Of a DNA stretch of 64,000 nucleotides, positions 21,739 through 33,755 are shown piece by piece; within the stretch, counting starts at the first letter, position 1, and every line of letters starts with the position of its first letter. The position numbers and the translations under genes are program-made. Under the pieces are notes generated by a model. It saw only the letters and a list, made by a program, of their open reading frames with translations, ran no database searches and was not told the DNA's origin. Origin of the DNA: Haematobia irritans (Eukaryota; Arthropoda; Insecta; Diptera; Muscidae); assembly GCF_050003625.1 (NCBI RefSeq), contig NC_134397.1, positions 218,984,537 to 219,048,536 of the forward strand, read 5' to 3'.

Positions 21739-23968
21739 TCTATATATATAAAATTCAATCTATGTTTGTTTATTTGTTTGTTTGTTTGTTTGTTAGTTTG
21801 TTTGTATGAACCGAGTTGGCTCCGAAACGGCTGAACCGATTTACTTGAAACTTTCAGAGATCATAGGGGACGTTCATGTGGTGAAAATAGGGTACCTCAT
21901 TTTTTGACACCTGGTCGCGGAGGGGGACCTCCCCTTTGTCGGACTTTTTGAAAATAGGACCAATGTTGACCGATTTGCTTGAAATTTTCATTGAAGGTTG
22001 GGGTTGGCAACTAGACAAAGATCCGCTACTTTATATTTCGATATTTGGTGGCGGAGGGGGACCTCCCCTTTGTTCGACTTTTTTAAAGTACAGTGAAAAA
22101 ACTAAAATTCTCTAAATTATCTGAGATTTAAAGAGAACATGCGGTGAGGTTGTGGAATTAATATGGGGTACCTGATGATTTCATATGCGGACGGGGAGGG
22201 GGACCTCCCCCTTGCCTTACTTTTTGAAACTTGGAACAAAATTATGCGATTTGCATGAAATTTTCATTGAATGTTGGGGTTGGCATCTAGACAAAAATCC
22301 GCTACATTATTTTTCGATATTTGGTCGGGGAGGGGGGCCACCCCTTTGCCCGACTTTTTTTAAAGTACAGTGAAAACAAAACTAAACTCCCCCGACTGAA
22401 ATTTTACGGAAAAATGGGTGAGGTTATGAAATTTATATCAGGTTCCTGATTTTTTAATAAAAATAAAAGGGCATAGGGAGACATCCGCTTCTCTTAAGTA
22501 CATACAGAGAAACAATTAAACTTAACCGAGTTACTTGAAATTTACAGAGGACTGGGGAGAGATCGTAACCTCTGTCAACCGTAATAGTTGATACCTGATT
22601 TTGTGATTTTTGGACGGAAAAGAGGCCGCCCCTTTAGGCTTATAATTTGCCTGACATTTTCTGGGACGTTTACAAAAGATACGCTTTTCGACATTTGGTC
22701 GGGGAGGAGGTCCTCCTCTAAAACTGCAAAAAAAATGGCTCTATTAACCATGTTCCTTAATCTATATCTGTCCATAAAGCTCGAAAAAATAATTGTATAA
22801 TTAGATATAATGCATTTGGACGTCAATTGCCTGTTTCGGTATCAGGCTAACATGAAATATAAAAAAATTTAAGTTTTCTTGAAATTTACAAAGCAAGCGG
22901 GGGAAAATGTTATAAATGAAGAGGCAACCTTCATTGCCCCACACTTGAAGGAAAGTTTCAAGAATTTTCAGGGAAGGTTAGGGGTGCTATTCACTACGGT
23001 GTTTGTCGATATTGTATCGGGAAAAGTGACGTCCCTTTAAAACAATAGAGCAAAAATTAAACATCTCCGATCTACTTGAAATTTACAGGGAACGTGGGAG
23101 GAGGTGATGAAATTTATACATGATTTTTAAATTAATATATGATTTTTCGATATCTGGTTGGGGAAGGGGAAAATTGAAATAAACTTTGTCGATTTACTTC
23201 GATAGAATTTATAGGGACCATTGAGTAGTTGCGAATATAATATAGGGTACGTGATAGTCCGATATCAGGTCAGAGTGGAGCGAAGGTGGGGAGAGAGTTC
23301 CCTTTTGTCGGTTTTTTCTCTTAAATTAAAAGTGGTGGGTTGTCCGTAAATGGGAACTCGGTATATAATTTTATGATTTTTGCACAGGCTTCTTTCTTCC
23401 AGACTTCTTATTAGTAAAGAGAGGGTTCCCTTTTGTCCGTTTTTTTTTTTTCTTAAGTTGAAAGTAGAGGGTTGTCCGTAAATGGGAACTCGGTACATAA
23501 TTTTATGATTTTTGCACAGGCTTCTGCCAGACTTCTTTTTAGTAAAGAACTTAAATTTACATGAAATTGGCAGCCAACGTAGAGGGTGCATTATTTTCCA
23601 ACATTTTAGCAAATGTTAATGTGGTAAAATTTTTTACTACTTTTGCCTTTTCCGATTTATTGGATGGGAAACAGTAATTCTTTGTATGTTATTATAATAT
23701 AATGCTTAATTTTCAGATATGTTGAAGAGAAGGATACCTTTCCTTGACAAACCACACTTAAAATTCACAAGAAATATAGAAGAAGGTACACCCTCTCCCG
23801 CCGTATTTGTACCTATAAACGAAAAATCAAGTAGTCCGATTTGTTTAAAAGAATTCAAATCTTTTCGAATTTGTTTTCAGCACGAAGGATATAGTTGACT
23901 AAGTTAACGCAAAATGTTCCTCCAAATACGCTTCGGAAGGCGCAGCGAAGCGGGCCGGGTTACGCTAG
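21739..23968 (+). mobile_element. Non-autonomous Helitron, 2,230 bp
   Basis: The 5' end is TCTATATATATAAAATTC preceded by A. The 3' end is CTAG (23965-23968) followed by T, i.e. insertion between A and T without duplication. Twelve bases before the CTAG is a 7-bp hairpin (CGCTTCG at 23929-23935, CGAAGCG at 23946-23952). These are the Helitron hallmarks (5'-TC, 3' hairpin, CTRR, A/T target). The body has degenerate direct repeats with GGAGGGGGACCTCCCC motifs and no Rep/helicase ORF. An internal duplication of about 130 bp lies at 23290-23550. The 115-codon minus ORF at 23265-23612 is a product of that duplication and matches nothing recognised. Confidence 0.85.
23290..23550. repeat. Internal tandem duplication in Helitron
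   Basis: Two copies, offset about 130-135 bp, containing GTTCCCTTTTGTC, GTTGTCCGTAAATGGGAACT and ATTTTTGCACAGGCTTCT. They are slightly diverged. Confidence 0.75.
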
Positions 23969-23974
23969 TATTAT

Positions 23975-24185
23975 CTAATTTTTACAAATTGAAAAACTTC
24001 TTCACTTCCATCGGGGGTTGAAACAGGGATTGTTGGCACCATAACAGAACGCCTTAGCACACTCAGCCACAAATGCAAATGAACACGATGCATCGAAACG
24101 TCTATTCAACTGCTTGTGACATGAACCTAAAATGGCACCACGGCATGACATTCTAACTACCTCCTGAGATGTTTTTTATTATTAT
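23975..24185 (-). mobile_element. Second SINE-like repeat (class II tRNA-like head)
   Basis: Reverse complement of the repeat at 59755-59960. On the minus strand it contains GAAACAGGG..., a B-box-like GTTTCAACCCC and upstream CTGAGTGTGCTAAGGCGTTC, which resembles the D-arm of tRNA-Leu/Ser. It is followed by a fixed body with TCATGCCGTGGTGCCA. Assignment as a SINE is an inference from the tRNA-like head. Confidence 0.45.
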
Positions 24186-24190
24186 GAATG

Positions 24191-24395
24191 AAAAAATAAA
24201 GATTTTTTAAAGTGAAATCCAAAATACTGAATTCGGATCATACCTTAAGAAGTGATGCAATTCCAGTGTAACTGCTGTTGAAATGGTTGACGTCCACCCT
24301 ATGACAAGCCCATATTAAATTTAACGCTTCTTCGCCAAATTTTGCACCACTTCCGGATCCAAAAAGAACACTTTCACATTTTTGGCGACGCTGGG
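24191..24395 (+). mobile_element. CCCAGC MITE, right-end fragment
   Basis: Contains the block CAAGCCCATATTAAATTTAA and CACCACTTCCGGATCC and ends GGCGACGCTGGGA, matching the right half of the MITE at 21012-21578. The left half is absent. Confidence 0.65.
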
Positions 24396-24892
24396 AACGA
24401 AAAGAAAATATAGTGAAGATATAACACCTTCAACTGTATTTAGAATTGAATAATATTTTAAATGACTTATGCCTGTTTATCTTACAGAAATTAGTGTAAT
24501 TTATCTTATAAACTGCATACTTCACTTTCATAATGGTCTGTTGCGCAGTATGACAAAAAGTTCACGAAAGTTTAGATAGTAGGTAACGTTCATTAAGTTT
24601 AAATATGTTAACATTCATATTGTTATGTATAAGAGCTTTTGACTAACGTATCTTTAGTAATTATGTTATTTTATAGTAGACTAACAGTATTCGAAAAGCT
24701 TTTCGCAATGTTGGAACCATAAAGGTAGTTACCGTTATTTTAAAAAGAATGTAATGAATAGTATAGGATTGAAACAAAAGCTGTATTAGAGTCATTGTGA
24801 AATGATTATGTTTTGTTCATTCGAAACACCACTTTGCCCTCTACAAAAAAAGTTTTATGTTTTTAATTTTGCTAGCTCAGAGATGGAATATC
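24396..24892. other. AT-rich sequence without recognised content
   Basis: No ORF of note, no repeat shared with the rest of the window and no RNA-like structure was recognised. Confidence 0.4.
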
Positions 24893-25750
24893 CACACAGA
24901 ATTTGTTTTCTGATTAAATCAATCAATCAATTTAATTGAAATTGCTTCACGGAAATGGAAGCATCAATCACTAAAATAATTGGAAATTACAAATATTTTT
25001 GATTAAAAAGTTAATTAATTTCTTTTACACTTTTAAATAATTTTTTAATTGGTTGAATTAAGAATGTAATTGTGTGTTTTTACATATATATGACATTCGT
25101 ATATGCGTGAACTTGCTGCCCTCCTCAGTCTTTGTTTAACGCCGTTGCGCGCTGTGACACTGACTCGCGCACGTCATGAGCGACGGGCTCAAAACAAAAT
25201 AGAAAAATCATAATTGAACAACCAGCACAGAGCTTAAAACCTAACAAGAAAAGTTAACCAGGTTCTCAGATAGAAATATAATTTTTCTGATTCAATCACG
25301 AAATTAATTGACCCAATTAATTTTTTAATTGAAATGTCTTCAATCACGAAAATGATCACTGTTTCAGCATCAACAAAATACATAACTATAAAATTAATTG
25401 ATTCCGTTAGCTAATATCAATTATTTTTTTAATTAAAAACTTAATGGATGTTGATTGCATAACTCAATTCATTTTTTAATTAAAACCATGTTTTTTGGTT
25501 TGATTAAAAAATTGATTGTTTCAAATATATATTTAATTAAAATAAAAAATTCATAACAGTTTATAAATCATAAAGACTTCCGAGTTTGATTTTAATTAAA
25601 ATTAAAAAAATCAATCTTTGACTAAATTGACTTAATGTTTTTAGTTTGATAAAAAAAGTTAATTGTATCAATTAATTTTTTAATTGAAATAGTTTTCGGC
25701 TTCAATCAAATTTTAATTGGAAATATTTCGGAGATATTTTTTTCTGTGAA
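24893..25750. repeat. AT-rich MITE-like region with ATTAATTTTTTAATTGA motifs
   Basis: Many copies of TTAATTGA/TCAATTAA and ATTAATTTTTTAATTGAAA in both orientations. Ends share only CACAGAA (left) and TTCTGTG (right). A GC-richer insert at about 25090-25200 breaks the pattern. It may be a MITE with an internal insertion. No coding sequence. Confidence 0.4.
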
Positions 25751-25939
25751 TCAAAGGACAATCTTCACCCTTAAAAGACCATGATCTGCGTTTGGGGGAA
25801 CGCGTGGTGCACTTCTATGGATCGGAATCAATACCAAAATTATTAATGTAATCTGTGGAATCGGATAAGCTTTTTGTTCAGCTCCACATTGTTCTGATGA
25901 ACCGTGTAAATGAGCTACTGACTGAAAACTTCCGATAGG

Positions 25940-26050
25940 TCAAGGTCAAAATTTGATTTCTATAGAAATAAAAAATTTGAATTCCTATTGAAAAATTTGT
26001 TTATTTCCAAAGAAAGTTTTGTTAAAATTTTATTCTATAGAAAATATTGT
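25940..26050 (+). repeat. 30-bp satellite array S2, left stub
   Basis: A few degenerate satellite units that run directly into the DD37E element. The junction is within the shared string GTCAAAATTT. Confidence 0.75.
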
Positions 26051-27259
26051 CAAAATTTGGTCAAGGAAAAACGCGTGTAAATCGGTGAAATCGTTTATTT
26101 AAAAAATCAAATTAAATTTCTTTTTCAAGTTCAATTAGTATAAAATTCAGGAAAAATATTCAGTTAGGCTTTCGCTTTTCCAAATCCGAATTGCCGGGCC
26201 TCACGCTTGACACCTGCCATCAGATTTTGTACAGCCACCTTGTCCACCTTCTTCGCCGCAGAAAGCCAGTTTGCCTTGAACTGCTGCTCGTCCTTAGCAG
26301 TTTTTTTGGTCTTCCTTAGGTTCCGCTTGACAATAGCCCAGTATTTCTCAATTGGGCGGAGCTCTGGCGTGTTGGGAGGGTTCTTGTCTTTGGGAACCAC
26401 CTGTACGTTGTTGGCGGCGTACCACTCCATGTCCTTTTTACCGTAATGGCAGGAAAGGCAGCAGACGTTTATTCAAACACTCTTTCACTTAAATTTCTTG
26501 GTTGACAGTCCCGGAAGCTATGAAAATGCTGCTTTTCAAGCCACAGGTACAGATGGCTTGCCAAACCAGATATTTCTTTGCGAACTTTGACAGTTTTATG
26601 TGCTTGAAAATATCTGCTATCTTTCCCCTTCCTTTTGCCGTATAAAACTCCTATCCCGGAAGCTGTTTGTAGTCGGCTCTAACGTAGGTTTCGTCGTACA
26701 TTACCACGCAGTCAAACTTCGTCAGCATTGTCGTGTACAGCCTCCGGGATCGCGCTTTGGCCGTCGTATTTTGTTTATCATCGCGATTTGGAGTCACTAC
26801 CTTCTTGTAAGTCGATAGTCCGGCTCGTTTTTTGCTTATTTGCGGCATCTCGGAGAGAGAGGTTAGGGTTTCACTTGAAACTACCGGCAACTCTCTTTGT
26901 CGTCTCAGCGGTTTCAGGTTTTCGATTTCCAACCGATCCAGACTTCCTGGCTGTCGACAAAGGTTCCCCAAACACTTTAATTGCATTTGTAACGGTTGAT
27001 TTGGCAACTTTTAGCGATTTTGCCAGCTTTGCGTGCGAGTAGCTCGGATTTTCGCGATGCGCGAGCAAAATTTTGATACGCTGCTCTTCTTGCTTGGACG
27101 GCATTTTGACAACTGAAGAGTGAATTCCAAAATCAAAATAGGAGCAACATTCTACACACACACACACCGTCAAAATGAGGGGTGTTCAGGTTTTTTTAAT
27201 GCAAAATTGAAAGAAATACGTCAAGTTGATATTGACCAAATTTTGACCGTATCACCCTT
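26041..27259 (-). mobile_element. DD37E mariner-like element, copy 1 (left end lost)
   Basis: The right terminal repeat (27232-27259) is complete, ending ACCGTATCACCCTT and followed by TA. The left end lacks the outer AAGGGTGATACG part: satellite sequence meets element sequence in the string both share, GTCAAAATTTGG. The internal transposase is broken (separate entry). It is embedded in satellite S2 on both sides. Confidence 0.8.
26164..27104 (-). pseudogene. DD37E transposase pseudogene, copy 1
   Basis: Starts MPSKQEEQRIKILLAH at 27104 (helix-turn-helix DNA-binding region) and ends GFGKAKA at 26164. Relative to copy 2 it lacks about 31 bp near 26843 (frameshift between GSFK and KKRAGL) and about 50 bp near 26450. 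The second deletion removes the WPDLASC block with the second catalytic Asp. It also shares with copy 2 an in-frame TAG directly after DYKQLPG. The C-terminal part keeps RPIEKYW with the catalytic Glu. It is non-functional. Confidence 0.85.
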
Positions 27260-27261
27260 TA

Positions 27262-29155
27262 TAGAAAAATTTGTCATCATTTTATATCTATAGAAAATGT
27301 TGATACAATTTTATTTCTTTCGTTTTGTTTTGTTATTGTTGGTTTTTTTCTTTAATCATTGTTGTTGTGTTTGATTTTAGCTTAAAACCATGCACTGAGT
27401 AAACTACAAGTGTATCTTAACCAACAGAGGAAAAGAATTTTGTCAAATTTATTTGGGCAAAGCCCTATAGACTGCAAGATGGTTGGATGGACGCACGTTT
27501 TGGAATTACCACATTCCTCTATAGAAAATGTTGTCAAAAGTTCATATTTCTATAGAAAATTTTATTTCTTTAGAAAAATTTTGTCAAAATTTGATTTTTA
27601 TAGAAAATTTTTCAAAATTTTATTTCTATAAAAAATTTTGTTATTTGTATAGAAAATTTTGTCAATATTTTATTTCTATAGAAAATTTTATTTCTTTAGA
27701 AAATTTTGTCAAAATTTGAATTCTATGGAAAATTTTGTCAACATTTTTTTCTATAGAAAATTTTTTCAAAATTCTATTACTATCGAAAATTTTGTCCAAA
27801 TTTTTTTTCTATAGAAAATTTTGTCAAAATTTTATTGCTATAGAAAATTTTGCAAAATTTTATTTCTATACAAAATTTTGCAAAATTGTATTTCTATAGA
27901 ACATTTTTTTTATTTTTATTCCTATAGAAAATTTTGTTAAAATTTTATTTTTTAGAAAATTTTGTCAAAATTTCATTTCTATAGAAAATTTTGTCAGAAT
28001 TTCATTTCTATAGAAAATTTTGTCAAAATTTTATTTCTATTGAAAATTTTGTTAAAATTTCTATAGAAAATCTTGTCAAAAGTTCATTTCTATAGAAAAT
28101 TTTATTTCTTTAGAAAATTTTGTAAAAAGTTCAATTCCATAGAATATTTTGTAAAAATTTTATTTCTATAGAAAATTTTGTCAAAATTTTATTTCTATAG
28201 AAAATTTTGTCAAAATTTTATTTCTATAGAAAATTTTGCCAAAATTTTATTTCTATAGAAAATTTTGTCAAAATTTTATTTCAATAGAAAATTTTGTCAA
28301 AATTTTATTACTATAGAAAATTTTGTCAAAATTTTATTTCTATAGAAAATTTGTCAAAATTTTATTTAGAATGTTTTCTTAAAATTTTATTTCTGTAGAA
28401 AATTTTGTCAAAATTTTATTTCTATAGAAAATTTTGTCAAAATTTTATTTCAATAGAAAATTTTGTCAAAATTTTATTTCTATAGAAAATTTGTCAAAAT
28501 TTTATTTAGAAGGTTTTTTTAAATTTTGTTTCTTTAGAAAATTTTGTCAAAATTTTATTTCTATAGAAAATTTTGTCAAAATATTATTTCAATAGAAAAT
28601 TTTGTCAAAATTTTATTTCTATAGAAAATTTTGTCAAAACTTTATTTCTATAGAAAATTTTGTCAAAATTTTATTTCTATAGAAAATTTGTCAAAATTTT
28701 ATTTAGAAGGTTTTCTTAAAATTTTATTTCTTTAGAAAATTTTGTCAAAATTTTATTTCTATAGAAAATTTTGTCAACATTTTATTTCAATAGAAAATGT
28801 TGTCAAAATTTTATTTCTATAGAAAATTTTGTCAAAATTTTATTTCTATAGAAAATTTGTCAAAATTTTATTTAGAAGGTTTTCTTAAAATTTTATTTCT
28901 TTAGAAAATTTTGTCAAAATTTTATTTCTATAGAAAATTTTGTCAAAATTTTATTTCAATAGAAAATTTTGTCAAAATTTTATTTCTATAGAAAATTTTG
29001 TCAAAATTTTATTACTATAGAAAATTTGTCAAAATTTTATTTAGAAGGTTTTCTTAAAATTTTATTTCTTTAGAAAATTTTGTCAAAATTTTATTTCTAT
29101 AGAAAATTTTGTTAAAATTTTATTTCAATTGAAAATTTTGTGAAAAGTTCATTCA
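27262..29155 (+). repeat. 30-bp satellite array S2
   Basis: Same dyad unit as S1. A GCCATGCACTGAGT repeat fragment lies at about 27310-27520. From about 28360 a marker variant (ATTTAGAAGGTTTTCTTAAA) recurs at about 28364, 28504, 28701, 28870 and 29039. The last two intervals are 169 bp each and the others differ from that by one unit (140, 197). This is a higher-order repeat of five to seven monomers. Confidence 0.9.
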
Positions 29156-30430
29156 TTTCATATTTTCCAAATTTGGCACTTCACAAAAAAATTATAAACA
29201 TTGAACCTGGATGGTAACTGTTTCATGCTTTATGGGAGGCAAGAGTATAACAGCTTTGCTGCCATTTCATATTTGTTATAATTTCGTATCACGTTTCGTT
29301 CTGAAATCATACACGTTGAGTTCATTGTGAACGGTGTTGCAATTTAATCCACGCGTTGTTTGGCAATGTTTGATCTCCTTCTACCACCACATACTTGTTG
29401 ATTCACCTGTGGAAACGTTTGTATTTGAAACGTGAATGTCGTATTCAAGTTGGCCAAACCATTTTGGGTTCGATCAAATTACTGCAATAATAGTTGCAAT
29501 TTTTTAAATTAATTGAAGTGTAAGTAGTATTAGTAGGTATTGCTAATTTTCTATAATTGAAATAAAATACAATTAATTAAAAACTTTAATTAAATCAATT
29601 CACCGACTATTGATAATAATTGAGGGAAACCAGCATAGAGACGCATTGACACGTATTGAGGGACTAAAACTAAGTTAAGAGCGAATGTGCAGTTTCTATA
29701 GAAAAATTTATGGTAGAGAAAACATGCGTTGAATAACTTATCGATTATTGATCTATATCGGCTATATTAAAGTCCGGGTATATTGACTCACAATAATTAC
29801 GAACTTGTTTCATGGGTCATAATTTGACCTTTTGTTTTGTTGTTGTGTTATTTAATTGAAACAACCAGCTTCGCTAAGAATTTTCTATTGCAAAACCCAT
29901 TGGAGTACACCAATCGAAAGTAATTGTAGTAATTTTCGAGATAAGAGTAGGTTTTGTTATCTGTAATTGTACAGGAAGATATGAGGTGCTAACGTGTAGA
30001 ATATCGTAGAAAGATTTAGTATATTGGGAATTTATGCGCATTCGCAAAATGAAATTACAATGCTGCATAAAGGTAAGCAATATTAAGGTATCACCACCTC
30101 GTCATCAATAATATTCACCAATAATAATAATATGTAATTAGAAAGTTTTAGTTGTTTTTAATATATTTTACTGCATATGCTTGTGTATGCTTTTTGTGAT
30201 AATGAGAGTCAAATGAACAATTTTAGAAAATTGTGAATTACGTTTCGATTTTTATAGCCTTCATAATGGCGTAGCTTATGTTACATTGCCATTCGAGTGG
30301 CAGAAAAACAAATTTTAAAACTGGCGAATGTTAGAAAACCATAAACGGGCATTCACGAAAAGTCATCAATGAACTTCAAGATTTCAGGATTGGTGTTCGC
30401 TTTTAAGCTTTCTCCAACACCCACAATAAA
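29156..30430. other. AT-rich sequence without recognised gene
   Basis: No convincing ORF; the 68-codon minus frame at 29874-30080 has no recognisable features. It contains ATTAATTAAAAAC-type motifs near 29570 like those at 24893-25750. Confidence 0.4.
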
Positions 30431-30545
30431 AGAAAATGTAGGTTTATTTTAGAAAATTTTAACTAAATAGTTTTCTAATAACAACATGTTACAAATAAGT
30501 TTATACTTTTAGTCAGATTGAAAAAAAAAAAATCATTAAAACTAT
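30430..30545 (+). mobile_element. Fragment of the CACTGAAAAAACAGTG MITE
   Basis: TTTTAGAAAATTTTAACTAAA and nearby words match the left part of the MITE at 266-781. Both termini are missing. Confidence 0.4.
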
Positions 30546-30567
30546 GTTGAGTAAAAAAAGTATATTT

Positions 30568-31900
30568 AACAAGTAAGGAAAGTCTCAAGTCGGGCGGGGC
30601 CGACTATATTATACCCTGCACCACTTTGTAGATCTAAATTTTCGTACCATATCACATCCGTCAAATGTGTTGGGTGCTATATATAAAGGTTTGTCCCAAA
30701 TACATACATTTAAATATCACTCGATTTGGACAGAATTTGATAGACTTTTACAAAATCTATAGACTCAAAATTTAAGTCGGCTAATGCACTAGGGTGGAAC
30801 ACAATGTTAGTAAAAAAATATTTGAAACATTTAAATCTGAAGCAATTTTAAGGAAACTTCTCAAAAGTTTATTTATGATTTATCGCTCGATATATATGTA
30901 TTAGAAGTTTAGGAAAATTAGAGTCATTTTTACAACTTTTCGAATAAGCAGTGGCGATTTAACAAGGAAAATGTTGGTATTTTGACCATTTTTGTCGAAA
31001 TCAGAAAAACATATATATGGGAGCTATATCTAAATCTGAACCGATTTCAATCAAATTTGACACACATGGCTATACTACCAATTGTACTTCTTGTGCAAAA
31101 TTTCAAGCTAATCGGGATAAAACTCTGGCTTCTGGGTCCATATAAGTGCATATCGGGCGAATGATATATATGGGAGCTATATCTAAATCTGAATCGATTT
31201 CAACCAAATTTGGCACACATAACTACAATGCTAAATCTACTCCCTGTGCTAAATTTCAACCAAATTGGGCCAAAACTCTAGCTTTTAGGACCATATTAGT
31301 CCATATCGGGCGAAAGATATGTATGGGAGCTATATCTAAATCTGAACCGATTTCAATCAAATTTGGCACACATGACTATATTACCAATTGTACTCCTAGT
31401 GCAAAATTTCAACCAAATTCGGCCAAAAATCTGGCTTCTGAAGCCATATAAGTCCATATCGGGCGAAAGATATATATGGGAGCTATATCTAAATCTGAAC
31501 CGATTTCAATCAAATCAATTCAATTGTACAAAATTTCAAGCAAATCGGTATAAAACTCTGGCTGCTGGGTCCATATTAGTGCATATCGGGCGAAAGATAT
31601 ATATGGGAGCTATATCTAAATCTGAACCGATTTCTTCCAAAATCAATAGGGTTCTATTCTGACGCAAATTAGGAACATGTGCCAAATTTGAAGGCGATTG
31701 GACTTAAACTGCGACCTAGACTTTGATCACAAAAATGTGTTCGCAGACAGACGGACGGACGGACGGACAGACGGACAAGGACCCAACCTGAGCATTATTG
31801 CCAAAGACACCATGTGTCTATCTCGTCTCCTTCTGGGTGTTACAAACATATGCACTAACTTATAATACCCTGTTCCACAGTGTGGCGCAGGGTATAAAAA
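30568..31900 (+). mobile_element. 153-bp-unit element, family G3
   Basis: The head is AACAAGTAAGGAAAGTCTCA, then CGGGCGGGGCCGAC and TATACCCTGCACCAC. The core is a tandem array with the anchor TATATGGGAGCTATA whose ATG falls at 31017, 31170, 31323 and 31476 (exactly 153 bp apart), then 31603 (26 bp shorter). The tail is a GACA/GACG microsatellite (31743-31778), GTGTTACAAAC, and a terminal hairpin (ATACCCTG...CAGGGTAT) before A5. Open frames in the array (for example 31146-31451) result from a period divisible by three, with stops between units. Function unknown; the tail layout resembles the mini-me elements described from Diptera. Confidence 0.75.
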
Positions 31901-31974
31901 TTGTTAGAAAATCTTTAGCACCAATCGAAGTTCAAGACTGTGAAAAAACAAATGAGTAAAATTTACTCAAACAA

Positions 31975-33310
31975 AACATATTTTATTTTCCAAAATTTTA
32001 TTTCTATAGAAAATTTCCAAAATTTTATTTCTATAGAAAATTTCCAAAATTTTATTTCTATAGAAAATTTTCTCAGAATTTTATTTCTATAGAAAGGTTT
32101 GGCAATATTTTTTTTAAAATTTTGTCAAAATTTTATTTTCATTGATTTTTTTTTTAATTTTGTTTCCATAGAAAATTTTGTCAACAATTTATTTCTATAG
32201 AAAATTTTCTCAAAATTTTAGTTTTGTAGAAAATTTTCTCAAAATTTTATTTCAGTGGAAAATTTTCCTAAAATTTTATTTCTACAGATAATTTTCCAAA
32301 ATTTTATTTCTCTAGAAAATTTTGTCAAAATTTTATTTCTCTAGAAAATTTTGTCAAAATTTTATTTCTATAGAAAATTTTGTCAAAATTTTATTTCTAT
32401 AGAAAATTTTCTCAGAATTTTATTTCTATAGAAAATTTTCTTATAATTTTATTTCTATAGAAAATTTTTTGAAAATTGTATTTCCATACAAATTTTTGCA
32501 AAATTTTATTTCCATACAAATTTTTTCAAAATTTTATTTCTTTATTTTATTTCTATTGAACATTTTTTGAAAATACTGTTTCTGTAGAAAACTTTGTCAA
32601 CATTTTAAATTTACTTTCTATATTAAATATTGTCAAAATTTTACTTCTATAGAAAATTTTCTCAACATTTTATTTCTTAGAATTTTTTTTTATAATTTTA
32701 GTTTTACAGAAAATTTTTACAAAATTTTATTTCTATAGAAAATTTTGTCAACAATTTATTTCCATAGAAAATTTTCTCAAAATTTTAGTTCCATAGAAAA
32801 TTTTCTCATAATTTTATTTCAGTGGAAAATTTTCTCAAAATTTTATTTCTACAAATAATTTTCCAAAAATTTTATTTCTATAGAAAATTTTCTCAAAATT
32901 TTATTTCTATAGAAAATTTTCTCAGAATTTTATTTCTATAGAAAATTTTCTTATAATTTTATTTCTAAAGAAAATTTTGTCAAAATTTTATTTCCATACA
33001 AATTTTTGTCAAAATTTTATTTCTATAGAAAATGTTGTCAAAATTTTATTTCTATAGAAAATGTTGTCAACATTTTATTCCTATTGGAAATTTTGTGAAA
33101 ATTATATTTCTATTGAAAACTGTGTCAACATTTTAAATTTACTTTCTATGGAAAATATTGTTAAAATTTTAGTCCGATAGAAAATTTTCTTAAGATTTTA
33201 TTTCTTAGAAAATTTTTTTATAATTTTATTTCTACAGAAAAGTTTTACAAAATTTTATTTCTATAGAAAATTTTATAAAAAATTTATTTCTATAGAATGT
33301 TTTTTTTTTT
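31975..33310 (+). repeat. 30-bp satellite array S3
   Basis: Dyad satellite with a frequent variant using TTTTCTCAAAATTTT or TTCCAAAATTTT in place of TTTTGTC. It contains an internal duplication: blocks around 32160-32460 and 32740-32960 share the order of variants. Confidence 0.85.
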
Positions 33311-33755
33311 ATTTTATTTTCTCTATAAGAAATTGAAGTACCACTTAAATATCAAGAATTCTAGCAATCCACCAAACAGTCTACCATATAAAAAGTCAAT
33401 CATTTTTGGTAGAATTCTATCAACAGTCGCAACCGTGTATAGAATACACTTATATAAATGCCTCTAATTGTTGAATTATCTTCATGAAAAAGTGTGCCAT
33501 TTTTCTTTAAATAAGTGTGCCACCTTTTATGGCTTGTGACACTTTTTGTGCCACTTTCTAGAAATTGTCAACGTTAACGCTGCTGGAAAACTCTTTTGCA
33601 TCGCATCGTAAAAAGTGGATCCCTCTGAACCAAAAACAAATCCTAAGGCTACCCCGGTCATACCTCAAAATCAACGAAAAAACCAATTGTCAATGGAAAT
33701 TCCTTTCAGTATTTGATGGAACCAGCTGGGAACAAAAACTGATAAGAATAAATAT
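33311..33755. other. Unassigned sequence between satellite and G2 element
   Basis: Repeated TGTGCCAC(T/C) words at 33490-33560. The 77-codon frame at 33565-33798 crosses into the next element and shows no recognisable domain. Confidence 0.35.

Noticed and set aside
23265..23612. 115-codon minus ORF with an internal repeat
   Set aside because: Produced by the tandem duplication inside the Helitron; no known motif.
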